Assembly (NCBI GenBank): GCA_030596265.1 | Contig: JAUVKM010000006.1 | Location: 1-21,900 of the forward strand | Reading direction: 5' to 3' | DNA: 21,900 nucleotides | Source: Candidatus Cloacimonadota bacterium | GTDB lineage: Bacteria > Cloacimonadota > Cloacimonadia > Cloacimonadales > TCS61 | In this document: piece after piece, positions 7,197 to 14,444 of the stretch | How the letters are laid out: every line of letters begins with the position of its first letter | How positions within the stretch are numbered: position 1 is the first letter of the stretch | Notes under the pieces: model-generated | What the model saw: the letters and a program-made list of their open reading frames with translations, nothing else | Database searches by the model: none | What the model was told of the DNA's origin: nothing | Made by a program: the position numbers and the translations under genes

Positions 7197-7859
7197 ATGG
7201 ATAATAAAATTATTAAAACAATTTGTCAGAAATGTATTACTGAAGGAGAGGCTCTTCTTAAAACAAAATGGTCAAACAATCAGATGGGAAGTTTTACTAT
7301 TAATAATCCAGAGACTTATGTTGATCTTGAAGGATTCTTTAAATGGAAAAACAATAGCAAAGTTTTAATCAATCTTTTAGGTGATTTATCTAAACCATGG
7401 AATAGTTTATTAAATGAGGATGATGCAAATACACTCGCCAATACTTATAGTATCTTAGGAACTCTCAAATCTATGATAGAAACGATCAATAACGGGTATT
7501 TATTAAGATTTGAAGATATTATCTTTGCAGAGACATTTTCAAATTTAATTGATCAGTCTGAATATCTATTTAAACAAGGTTATATCCTAGCTGCTGGCGT
7601 GTTAGGCAGAGCTGTTTTGGAAGAAAAACTTAGGAATCTCTGTAACTCACATAACGTTTTACTTACAAAAAAACAGACTACAATATCTGGTTATAATATG
7701 GAACTTTACAAATCCAAAATCTACGATAAGATTGAATTTAAGAATATTGATTTATTAGCTTCAATTGGAAATAATGCTGCTCACAACAAACCAATAACAA
7801 AAGAAGAAGTTAAGAAATTGTTAACGGGAGTTTTATTATTACTTAACAAGTATAAATAA
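7197..7859 (+). CDS. DUF4145/HEPN-like protein
   Basis: A 220-residue soluble, mostly helical protein. The C-terminal half carries the pattern of DUF4145-type HEPN-like domains: a long helix with ILAAGVLGRAVLEEKLRNLC (130-149), a lysine-rich linker, LASIGNNAAHN (187-197), and a final helix TKEEVKKLLTGVLLLLNKY. HEPN domains are frequent in toxins and abortive-infection proteins. The catalytic RNase motif R-x4-6-H is not intact, because there is no Arg 4-7 residues before His196, so RNase activity is doubtful. SD AAAGGA precedes the ATG. It is the third plus-strand gene after the TIR-like gene, separated by about 95 bases from the small ORF. Confidence 0.65.
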   Translation: MDNKIIKTICQKCITEGEALLKTKWSNNQMGSFTINNPETYVDLEGFFKWKNNSKVLINLLGDLSKPWNSLLNEDDANTLANTYSILGTLKSMIETINNGYLLRFEDIIFAETFSNLIDQSEYLFKQGYILAAGVLGRAVLEEKLRNLCNSHNVLLTKKQTTISGYNMELYKSKIYDKIEFKNIDLLASIGNNAAHNKPITKEEVKKLLTGVLLLLNKYK

Positions 7860-7879
7860 AATGATTAGATTATATGTTC

Positions 7880-7895
7880 TTATCATAAATGATAA
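7880..7895. terminator. weak AT-rich inverted repeat between convergent genes
   Basis: TTATCAT and ATGATAA form a perfect 7-bp inverted repeat with a 2-base gap, 20 bases after the HEPN-like stop and in the convergent gap with the YbjQ gene. The stem is AT-rich, the loop too tight and no U-tract follows closely, so terminator activity is doubtful. Confidence 0.25.
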
Positions 7896-7985
7896 ACCCC
7901 TGCCACTTTTCTTATTTTTAAAAAATGACAAACCTGTTTTTGATGCTCAAATTCTCGTAAGTTTCATTTATCTCTTTTTATCGCT

Positions 7986-8543
7986 CTATTTCTTTAATTT
8001 CACCGCAGTACCGTAGGCCAGAAATTCAGCCGCACTTCCAACAACGCTGGTAGTCATATAGCGCAAATTTATGATGGCATCGGCACCCAGTTCTTCAGCC
8101 TGGGTGATTATTCGATCTGTAGCGACCTTGCGAGCTTTTCCCATCATAGTTGTATACTCAATTAGTTCACCACCAAGAACCAGCCGTACTAAAGCAGAGA
8201 GGTCGTTACCTAGCCAGATAGCATAAATAGTGTGTCCTTTTACCAGACCCAATATCTCCTTGATTTCCTTACCCGGAATATCTGAAGTGTTTAAGAGTAA
8301 AATTCGAGATTGGGTTAAAGCGGAAGGAATTTCCTTTAAAGATGTCTTGAATTTCTTCTGTTCCAAAGCCACTGTAATTAGAACCAGAAGAATTCCGCCC
8401 ATAAGAGTGAAAACTGCTATTCTTAACCACATGGGTATAACCGGATCAACTGATACGATCACTGCCCAAATTATTCCTGCAAATATTGCTATGAAAAGTC
8501 CCAACACAAAAGCCAGGGAACCTAATAATCGAAGTATTTTCAT
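7986..8543 (-). CDS. membrane-anchored YbjQ-domain protein
   Basis: A 185-residue protein has two N-terminal membrane helices (about 9-31 and 37-59). A basic linker follows (EQKKFKTSLKE), then a YbjQ-type domain (PF01906, called putative heavy-metal binding but of unproven function). Hallmarks are LLNTSDIPGKEIKEILGLVKG, then GGELIEYTTMMGKAR, ATDRIITQAEELGADAIINL and a closing AEFLAYGTAVKL. YbjQ proteins usually lack membrane helices and form pentamers, so this is a membrane-tethered variant. The SD AAGGAGG lies 5 bases before the ATG. It is alone on its strand and convergent with the HEPN-like gene. A link to that cassette is not shown. Confidence 0.85.
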   Translation of the reverse strand: MKILRLLGSLAFVLGLFIAIFAGIIWAVIVSVDPVIPMWLRIAVFTLMGGILLVLITVALEQKKFKTSLKEIPSALTQSRILLLNTSDIPGKEIKEILGLVKGHTIYAIWLGNDLSALVRLVLGGELIEYTTMMGKARKVATDRIITQAEELGADAIINLRYMTTSVVGSAAEFLAYGTAVKLKK

Positions 8544-8680
8544 AATTCCTCCTTTTCTTCTATTTGCATGCCCAAATTTGCATTAATGAAACTAATGAGT
8601 CAATTAGAAAATAATTTTATAGTGTTAGTTATTTTATGTTTTATGACAAACCTCTACCACCTCATAGTAGCCAAATACTA
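8544..8680. other. intergenic stretch with short ATGAYAAACCY repeats
   Basis: This gap lies between the divergent YbjQ and beta-helix genes. ATGACAAACCTCTACCAC (8643-8660) matches 7889-7906 at 15 of 18 bases, and its first 11 bases recur exactly at 7925-7935. The motif therefore lies on both sides of the YbjQ gene. Its meaning is unknown. Confidence 0.4.
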
Positions 8681-8749
8681 TTATTTATCTTGACTCAAAT
8701 CCATAAAAAACGGTTTTTTAAATGTAAACTGGAAAATGATAATTTTTAT
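8681..8749 (+). repeat. 70-bp block, copy B, upstream of the beta-helix gene
   Basis: This is the second copy of the block at 5910-5979, here ending 16 bases before the beta-helix ATG. Shared core elements are TTATTTATCTTGAC, CAAATCCAT, TTTTTAAATGT and TGATAAT. It probably contains the transcription start signals of the beta-helix operon, which is inferred from position and conservation. Confidence 0.7.
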
Positions 8750-8765
8750 TTTAATTGGAGATATT

Positions 8766-10124
8766 ATGAAACAAATATTTACTATTTCATTTTTATTATT
8801 GTTAACTTTTATTAATGCAACGATAATTAATGTGCCGGCAGATCAGCCAACAATACAGGCTGGATTAGATGTCGCTATTGAGTGTGATACAGTTCTTGTA
8901 GCCGCAGGAACTTATTTTGAGAATATTATTTGGCCGGATATTAATAGTATTGTTTTAATAAGTGAATTGGGTGCTGAAGAAACTATTATAGATGGAAGTA
9001 ATACTTCAACTACAATCATAATCGGAGATGGCTCTATTAGTATTATTGATACAACTACGGTCATTGATGGTTTTGGTATAAAAAATGGTTTGTCTCCCAA
9101 TCTTTTTGATGGTAGTGGAATTTATGCAAATTTTGCTGATCCGATAATTCAAAATTGTATTATTTATGATAATAGTGGAGATGGTAATGCGGCTATTCTT
9201 CATCAAGGAACAAAAGCAATAATCCGTAATAATGTTATACGAGATAACACTTTTTTAAATGGTGATGGTGGTGGAATTTATCTCTGTGTTTCTTCAGCAG
9301 ATGTATATGATAATCAAATCTATAATAATAATTCACAGAGCGGGGGTGGAATAGGATGCTACAAAACTCATAATCATATTATTAGCAATAATGAGATATT
9401 CAATAATTTTGCTCTTGGCTCAGCAATTACGTTTAGTGAATCAAATTGTTGTGTAGAAAATAACAATATCCATAATAATATATCCACCGGTGGAATCGCT
9501 ATAAATCAATCTAGTATCGAAATTATTGGCAATCAAATTCATCATAATCTGGCTATTGGGAATGGTGGTGGTATTTATATAACTAGTTGTAGTGCTCAAA
9601 ATTCAATAATTTATGGAAATGATATTTATGCAAATATTACAGGTGGATTATATAGCATAGATGAAGATACTCTAAATGCTGAGAATAATTGGTGGGGAGA
9701 TGAATCAGGACCATATAATGAATTACTGAATCCAAATGGAGTTGGCAACGAAGTTTCTGGTGAAGTAGATTTTATCCCTTGGTCAACAGAACCATTTTTT
9801 CCATCATCCGGTATTGAAGACAGTGATCAATTATCTATTAATAATTCAATACTTAAACAAAATTACCCAAATCCATTTAATCCAACAACAACCATTTCTT
9901 TCTCTGTAACACAAAATTCCGATTTTGTGACGCTTTCAGTCTACAACATTAAAGGTCAGTTAATTAAAGCTTTAGTTAGTAACAATTTTGATAAAGGTGA
10001 TCATTCAGTAATTTGGAATGGGGAAGATGAAGACGGTAAGCAGGTTTCATCTGGTGTTTATCTTTACAAGCTAAAAGTGAATAATAAAAATATCGCAATT
10101 AAAAGGTGTTTATTATTGAAATAA
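8766..10124 (+). CDS. secreted right-handed beta-helix protein with C-terminal sorting domain
   Basis: A 452-residue exported protein. The signal peptide is residues 1-18 (hydrophobic FLLLLTF, cleavage after NA). Residues 20-350 form a right-handed parallel beta-helix: the opening IINVPADQPTIQAGLDVA and DTVLVAAGTYFENI are typical of NosD/pectate-lyase-like families. Rungs of the type N-x-I-x-x-N repeat many times (VIRDNTF, QIYNNNSQSGGG, EIFNNFA, IHNNIS). The C-terminal sorting domain begins at YPNPFNP (367-373) and ends IKRCLLLK. The enzyme or binding role is unknown. No catalytic acid set is evident. The ATG at 8766 is preferred over 8736 because TTGGAG lies 6 bases upstream and a signal peptide follows at once. 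It is probably co-transcribed with the next gene. Confidence 0.88.
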   Translation: MKQIFTISFLLLLTFINATIINVPADQPTIQAGLDVAIECDTVLVAAGTYFENIIWPDINSIVLISELGAEETIIDGSNTSTTIIIGDGSISIIDTTTVIDGFGIKNGLSPNLFDGSGIYANFADPIIQNCIIYDNSGDGNAAILHQGTKAIIRNNVIRDNTFLNGDGGGIYLCVSSADVYDNQIYNNNSQSGGGIGCYKTHNHIISNNEIFNNFALGSAITFSESNCCVENNNIHNNISTGGIAINQSSIEIIGNQIHHNLAIGNGGGIYITSCSAQNSIIYGNDIYANITGGLYSIDEDTLNAENNWWGDESGPYNELLNPNGVGNEVSGEVDFIPWSTEPFFPSSGIEDSDQLSINNSILKQNYPNPFNPTTTISFSVTQNSDFVTLSVYNIKGQLIKALVSNNFDKGDHSVIWNGEDEDGKQVSSGVYLYKLKVNNKNIAIKRCLLLK

Positions 10125-10151
10125 ATAATATATTATTTGAAAGGGGGAATC

Positions 10152-11402
10152 ATGAAAAAATTGATAATTATATTTTTAGTAATTTGTCTTTCATCCTTTT
10201 CATTTGCTTATATGTGGGAAAACGTCGGTCCTTCAGATTTACAGGTAAATAACTTTAATACTGTTTATTACAACATTCTGGTCGAAATTCTGTGCAGTTC
10301 GGATGGAATTTTAATTAATGAAGGGGGAAACTGGATTGAGTATTCTTGTGGATTTTTACCAGCCTGGAATGCTATTGGTCTTGATCCGAATAATATTTTA
10401 GTATTATTTGGAGATGGAAGCTGGTCGGATGGGGTTTACAAATTCAATCTATCCACTTACCAGTTTGATATTGCCGAATGGATCCCGTTCCCCAATTTTA
10501 TGCTGTATTGTACAAGCAACAACACATATTACGCTGGTGGTCTTCATGGCATGTGGGAATCTACCGATGGCATGAACTGGTCGGAAATTGTATATTTCAA
10601 CCTGAAAGACTGTGTTGCCATGGCATACTTAGAAAATCATTTTGTTGTTTCTACAGATTCTGAAATTCATTATTCACCAGATAATGGATCAAGTTGGAAT
10701 CTCGTTCAAGCTGGTTCACCAATTATCAGTGATTTAGCATTTCACACGAATGAGACTCTATATGGAATTTTCCCTGGACCTTCTAATTCTTCAGGATTAT
10801 GGAGTTCAAATGATTTTGGAGAAAGCTGGTATGTAGAATTCTATTCTGATTTCATGAGTTCAGTTGGGTTAGATGCTGAAGATAATATTTTTGTGGGTTG
10901 GGAAATTCCCGAATTTACGGAAGGTGTTGCTCTTTGGGATCCGGTACAACATGAATTGGAATTTTTCAATGACGGATTACCAAATCTCGACATCAACAAA
11001 ATAACTCACCATCCATATATCGACTGTCTTAACATAATTTGCTGTACAGATAGTGGAGCCTATATGCTGACAGATTATATCGGTGTAGGTGTTGAAAATG
11101 ACGAGATCACAATTTCCAATAATAAACTAAGAAACTACCCAAATCCATTTAATCCTAGCACACTCATCTCATTTGATATAAAAGAAAATGAAACGGGAAT
11201 CCTTTCAATTTACAATATTAAAGGACAGAAAATAAAAGAATTTAATGTCATCCTGAGCGGAGACGAAGGAGACAAGAAGAAAGGTTCTGTTATTTGGGAT
11301 GGAACGGATGAAAATAATAAAGCGGTCGAATCCGGTATTTATTTCTATCAGTTGAAAGCAGGAAGCTATAATTTCACGAGGAAGATGATTCTCTTAAAAT
11401 AA
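10152..11402 (+). CDS. secreted BNR-like beta-propeller protein with C-terminal sorting domain
   Basis: A 416-residue exported protein. The signal peptide (MKKLIIIFLVICLSSFSFA) is followed by repeats of the kind seen in photosystem-stability-factor and sortilin-like propellers: DGMNWSEIVYFN, SPDNGSSWNLVQAG, SSNDFGESWYVEFYSD, each with the S/D-x-D-x-G-x-x-W Asp-box pattern. The sorting domain starts at YPNPFNP (329-335) and ends TRKMILLK. The domain contains an odd VILSGDEGDKKK insert encoded by a repeat-like sequence (11247-11270). The start at 10152 is chosen because AAAGGGGGA lies just upstream, and the frame opens earlier at 10137 without a better site. It lies 27 bases after the beta-helix gene, and a terminator follows. 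Confidence 0.85.
   Translation: MKKLIIIFLVICLSSFSFAYMWENVGPSDLQVNNFNTVYYNILVEILCSSDGILINEGGNWIEYSCGFLPAWNAIGLDPNNILVLFGDGSWSDGVYKFNLSTYQFDIAEWIPFPNFMLYCTSNNTYYAGGLHGMWESTDGMNWSEIVYFNLKDCVAMAYLENHFVVSTDSEIHYSPDNGSSWNLVQAGSPIISDLAFHTNETLYGIFPGPSNSSGLWSSNDFGESWYVEFYSDFMSSVGLDAEDNIFVGWEIPEFTEGVALWDPVQHELEFFNDGLPNLDINKITHHPYIDCLNIICCTDSGAYMLTDYIGVGVENDEITISNNKLRNYPNPFNPSTLISFDIKENETGILSIYNIKGQKIKEFNVILSGDEGDKKKGSVIWDGTDENNKAVESGIYFYQLKAGSYNFTRKMILLK
11247..11270 (+). repeat. interspersed-repeat-like insert within a coding sequence
   Basis: GTCATCCTGAGCGGAGACGA (plus AGGA) resembles the GTCATCCTGAGCGAAG...GAAGGA intergenic repeat I recall from many bacterial genomes. Here it is in frame in the sorting domain of the propeller protein, encoding VILSGDEG at a loop where the other three sorting domains here have different residues. 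Confidence 0.55.
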
Positions 11403-11423
11403 ATTAAGATTTGATTATTTTAA

Positions 11424-11458
11424 AAGTCCTGTCTAATGACTGTTAGATGGGGCTTTTT
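11424..11458 (+). terminator. intrinsic terminator after the propeller gene
   Basis: Arms AAGTCCTGTCTAA (11424-11436) and TTAGATGGGGCTT (11443-11455) pair over 13 positions, three of them G-T wobbles, around a 6-base loop. The stem runs into TTTTT. It lies 21 bases after the stop codon and ends the beta-helix/propeller unit. Confidence 0.85.
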
Positions 11459-11490
11459 CTATTTCATAACCAATTACTGAAATAAATTTA

Positions 11491-11519
11491 TTGACATCTG
11501 AATCCTAAATAATAAATAT
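11491..11519 (+). promoter_or_regulatory. sigma70-like promoter for the TrmB/SBBP operon
   Basis: A perfect -35 TTGACA (11491-11496) is followed after 16 bases by TAAATA or after 17 by AAATAT, in an AT-rich setting between a terminator and the regulator gene. Transcription would start close to the C6 run at 11521. Confidence 0.55.
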
Positions 11520-11522
11520 TCC

Positions 11523-11535
11523 CCCCATAGTGGGG
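11523..11535 (+). promoter_or_regulatory. CCCCA-TAG-TGGGG inverted repeat before the regulator
   Basis: A perfect 5-bp inverted repeat with a 3-base gap lies between the putative promoter and the SD (AAGGAGA, 11538-11544) of the TrmB-like gene. It could be an operator for that regulator or a hairpin in the leader RNA. It stands out as a GC island in AT-rich DNA. Confidence 0.4.
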
Positions 11536-11548
11536 ATAAGGAGAAAGC

Positions 11549-12367
11549 ATGCATGATGATATTATGATTTTAAAAGGTCTTACAGACCTTGGTTTCAGTG
11601 AAAGACAGTCAAAAGTTTATTTAGCTCTTTCTAAAAAAAACAATGCTAGTTTATCAGATCTACAGAAACTTACTGGAATTAGACAAGACAAGCTTGGCGA
11701 GATTATAAATAACCTTGTTCGGGAAGGATATTGTTCTGAAAAAAAAAATGAACATAAAAAGTGCTTTAATATTACCAATCCCAAAACAGCAATTGGTATT
11801 TCTGTAGAAAAAAAGATAAAAAGTCTGGAAAACAGTTATAAAGCTTTAGAAGAAATATACCATAATGCAGATGAGATTAAAGAGCCATTTGAATATATTG
11901 AAATTTTTCACGGAAACGATAATATTCATTATCACTTTTGTGAATTAGTAAAAAATTCAAAGAAGGAAATACTGTCGTTTATGCGGGAACCATTTGCCTT
12001 TCATGCTCCGGAGCAAAAAAAGGAACAAGAAGACGTAATGACTGATTTCTTAGATCGTGAAGGAAGTATAAAGACGATTTTTGAAAAAAAACTTATTGTA
12101 GATAATCCTGATTTTTTTACTGAACCAGAAAATCAAACAAATAAAGATAAACTTAGGGTTGCAGATAATTTACCACTTAAAATGCTTATATTTGATAATA
12201 ATACATTGTTGATTGCCGATGCAGCACCCTTAAATATTTCTAATGAACTGAGAGTAGTGCTTATCAAACAGCAGACTATAATAAATGCGTTTATAGAATT
12301 GTTTAAATTCTTTTGGCAGCAATCTATGGATATTAAGGTTTGGAAAGCGCAAACTGAAAAAAGGTAA
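11549..12367 (+). CDS. TrmB-like transcriptional regulator
   Basis: A 272-residue cytoplasmic protein with no membrane helix. Residues 5-75 form a TrmB-type winged helix: LKGLTDLGFSERQSKVYLAL, then a recognition region LSDLQKLTGIRQDKLGEIIN and a wing with LVREGYCSEKK. A coiled-coil-like helix (about 90-112) is followed by a C-terminal domain. There, EYIEIFHGNDNIHYHF and LVKNSKKEILSFM resemble the phospholipase-D-like sensor half seen in TrmB relatives, without an HxK catalytic motif. TrmB proteins usually sense sugars or other small ligands. The ligand here is unknown. SD AAGGAGA precedes the ATG. The gene lies 21 bases before the SBBP propeller gene, so it is probably co-transcribed with it and may control it. 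Confidence 0.78.
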   Translation: MHDDIMILKGLTDLGFSERQSKVYLALSKKNNASLSDLQKLTGIRQDKLGEIINNLVREGYCSEKKNEHKKCFNITNPKTAIGISVEKKIKSLENSYKALEEIYHNADEIKEPFEYIEIFHGNDNIHYHFCELVKNSKKEILSFMREPFAFHAPEQKKEQEDVMTDFLDREGSIKTIFEKKLIVDNPDFFTEPENQTNKDKLRVADNLPLKMLIFDNNTLLIADAAPLNISNELRVVLIKQQTIINAFIELFKFFWQQSMDIKVWKAQTEKR

Positions 12368-12388
12368 TAAATTAAACAAGGAGGAGTT

Positions 12389-14284
12389 ATGAAAAAGAGA
12401 GTAATGGTCTTAATATTTCTGCTTATTGTAGTATGTGCTTTTTCTCAAACACCAGATTGGCAATGGGCAACTCAAGCTGGCGGATCTGGCGGCGATGATA
12501 CAGGATACTCAATAACCTTAGATGATGCAGGGAACAGTTATGTTACAGGAAGTTTTAAGAGTATAGCAGCCTTTGGGGCATATTCTCTTACCAGCATTGG
12601 AAACTCCGATATTTTTGTAGCAAAAATGGATGCGAGCGGAAACTGGTTATGGGCAACTCAAGCTGGTGGAAGTAGTGCTGATGAAGGATATGAAATTACA
12701 TTGGATAATGATGGGAATAGTTATGTGACAGGGTATTTTGAAGAAACAGTAACCTTCGGCACATATTCTCTTACAAGTAGTGGAAACTCCGATATTTTCG
12801 TAGCAAAGATGGATACTGATGGAAATTGGTTATGGGCAACTCAAGCTGGTGGAAATAGTGATGATGAAGGATATGAAATTACATTGGATAATGATGGGAA
12901 TAGTTATGTGACAGGTTATTTTGAAGGTACAGCAACCTTTGGCGCACTTTCTCTTACCAGCAGTGGATATTCTGATATTTTTGTCGCAAAGATAGACACA
13001 GATGGAAACTGGCTATGGGCATCTCAAGCCGGTAGCACTTACGATGATGACCAAGGAAGAGGAATTGCAATAGATGATGCAGGGAACAATTATGTTACAG
13101 GATATTTTTGTGGAGTAGCTACCTTTGGCTCCTATTCCATTACCAGTACTGGAGAATCAAATATTTTTATGGCAAAAATGGATGCGGATGGAAATTGGTT
13201 ATGGGTAAATGGAGCTGGCGGAAATACTGATAATTATGGAAGATCAATCATCGTAGATAATGCAGGAAACAGTTATACAATAGGGGATTTTGAAGGCACA
13301 GCAACCTTTGGTCCATATACTCTTTATGGTAACCAATATTCGGATATTTTTATATCAAAAATAGATGCAGATGGAAATTGGTTATGGGCAACTCAAGCTG
13401 GTGGAAGTAGTTATGAAGAAGGAAATTCAATTGCATTGGATGATGCAGGGAACTGTTATGTGACGGGATATTTTAGCGAAACAGCATTTTTTGATCCTTA
13501 TACTATTACCAGCAGTGGATATTATGATATTTTTGTAGCCCAAATTGATTCAAGCGGGAACTGGTTATGGGTAATCCAAGCAGGTGGAACAGGTTTGGAT
13601 GAAGGATATGGAATTACAATAGATGATTTAGGAAACAATTATGTAACAGGAGTTTTTGAAGGTACAGGAACCTTTGGTTCATATTTTATTTATAGTGATG
13701 GAGAAACGGACATTTTCGTTGCTAAAATAGGCAGCATCCTTTCTGCAGAAAATGATATTTTGTCATTTCAGATTCCTGAGCAGATCGGAGAAACAATAAT
13801 TAATGATGTCGAATACACTGTTCAATTAGATGTTCCATCAGGAACAAACATTACTGCACTCATTCCTACAATAGAAATATCTGCTTTTGCTACAATATAC
13901 CCTGAAAGCGGAATACCACAGGATTTTACAGAACCGGTTGAATACACAGTCACTGCAGAGAACGGTGATGAACAAATCTGGACAGTAACTGTCTCAATAA
14001 TTGTATCCTCAGAAGATGATATAACTATGTCGGTTACAAAACTTATAGGCAACTATCCAAATCCATTCAATCCTAGCACACTCATTTCATTTGAGATAAA
14101 AGAATTTGAAAAGGGAATTCTTTCAATTTACAATATTAAAGGACAGCTTATTGTAATGAATGAATTTGAAACAGGTCGACATCATTATGCATGGGATGCA
14201 AGAAATCATAGTTCGGGAATATATCTCTATAAATTACAAACTGAGAATTATACGAGAATCATGAAAATGCTACTAGTGAAATAG
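12389..14284 (+). CDS. secreted SBBP seven-repeat beta-propeller protein with sorting domain
   Basis: A 631-residue exported protein. The signal peptide is 1-19 (LIFLLIVVCAFS). Residues 23-449 are seven SBBP repeats averaging 61 residues, each of the pattern NWLWATQAGG...GNSYVTGYF...FG...DIFVAKMD, fitting a seven-bladed propeller. Then comes a beta-sandwich (about 450-540) with DILSFQIPEQIGETII, VPSGTNITALIPTIEIS and DFTEPVEYTVTAENGDEQ, which resembles the DUF5018-type domain. The sorting domain starts at YPNPFNP (556-562) and ends MKMLLVK. SD AAGGAGGAG lies 4 bases before the ATG. It follows a TrmB-like regulator by 21 bases and is closed by a strong terminator. Role unknown. Propellers of this class are often cell-surface binding modules. 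Confidence 0.9.
   Translation: MKKRVMVLIFLLIVVCAFSQTPDWQWATQAGGSGGDDTGYSITLDDAGNSYVTGSFKSIAAFGAYSLTSIGNSDIFVAKMDASGNWLWATQAGGSSADEGYEITLDNDGNSYVTGYFEETVTFGTYSLTSSGNSDIFVAKMDTDGNWLWATQAGGNSDDEGYEITLDNDGNSYVTGYFEGTATFGALSLTSSGYSDIFVAKIDTDGNWLWASQAGSTYDDDQGRGIAIDDAGNNYVTGYFCGVATFGSYSITSTGESNIFMAKMDADGNWLWVNGAGGNTDNYGRSIIVDNAGNSYTIGDFEGTATFGPYTLYGNQYSDIFISKIDADGNWLWATQAGGSSYEEGNSIALDDAGNCYVTGYFSETAFFDPYTITSSGYYDIFVAQIDSSGNWLWVIQAGGTGLDEGYGITIDDLGNNYVTGVFEGTGTFGSYFIYSDGETDIFVAKIGSILSAENDILSFQIPEQIGETIINDVEYTVQLDVPSGTNITALIPTIEISAFATIYPESGIPQDFTEPVEYTVTAENGDEQIWTVTVSIIVSSEDDITMSVTKLIGNYPNPFNPSTLISFEIKEFEKGILSIYNIKGQLIVMNEFETGRHHYAWDARNHSSGIYLYKLQTENYTRIMKMLLVK
12455..13735 (+). repeat. seven tandem ~183-bp repeats coding for propeller blades
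   Basis: 1281 bases equal exactly 7 x 183, with single repeats varying by a codon. Repeats 2 and 3 share long identical stretches at DNA level, for example GAAATTACATTGGATAATGA onward, which suggests a recent duplication or conversion. Repeats 4-7 are more diverged. Confidence 0.85.
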
Positions 14285-14309
14285 TTTCGGTTGTGCAGCA
14301 TTTATACAT

Positions 14310-14333
14310 AGCCCCAAGAAATTGGGGCTTTTT
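14310..14333 (+). terminator. strong intrinsic terminator after the SBBP gene
   Basis: AGCCCCAA (14310-14317) and TTGGGGCT (14322-14329) form a perfect 8-bp stem with a GAAA tetraloop, followed by Ts. It ends the regulator/propeller operon 25 bases after the stop. Confidence 0.93.
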
Positions 14334-14444
14334 ATTAACATTAGAGAAATATCAATAACAGTCTAATAAGAAAAATTAATAAAAGAATTTGACAGATAAT
14401 AATAGTCTATTTTTTTTTTACCAAAACGGAAGTAAGGATTTTTT

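Noticed and set aside
6082..7859. Calling the cassette a CBASS or Pycsar system
   Set aside because: No CD-NTase, cyclase, SAVED or STING-type sensor is found in the window. Only the TIR-like effector domain matches.
8230..8586. 118-codon plus-strand ORF opposite the YbjQ gene
   Set aside because: The minus frame has clear membrane helices, a YbjQ domain and a strong SD. The plus frame has none of these.
12455..13735. Regular ~183-bp repeats considered as a CRISPR-like or satellite array
   Set aside because: The repeats are in frame throughout and encode SBBP propeller blades, with no short repeats and unique spacers.
14389..14417. Promoter for the winged-helix/M29-like gene
   Set aside because: TTGACA at 14389-14394 is a perfect -35, but 16-18 bases downstream there is only a T-run and no -10.
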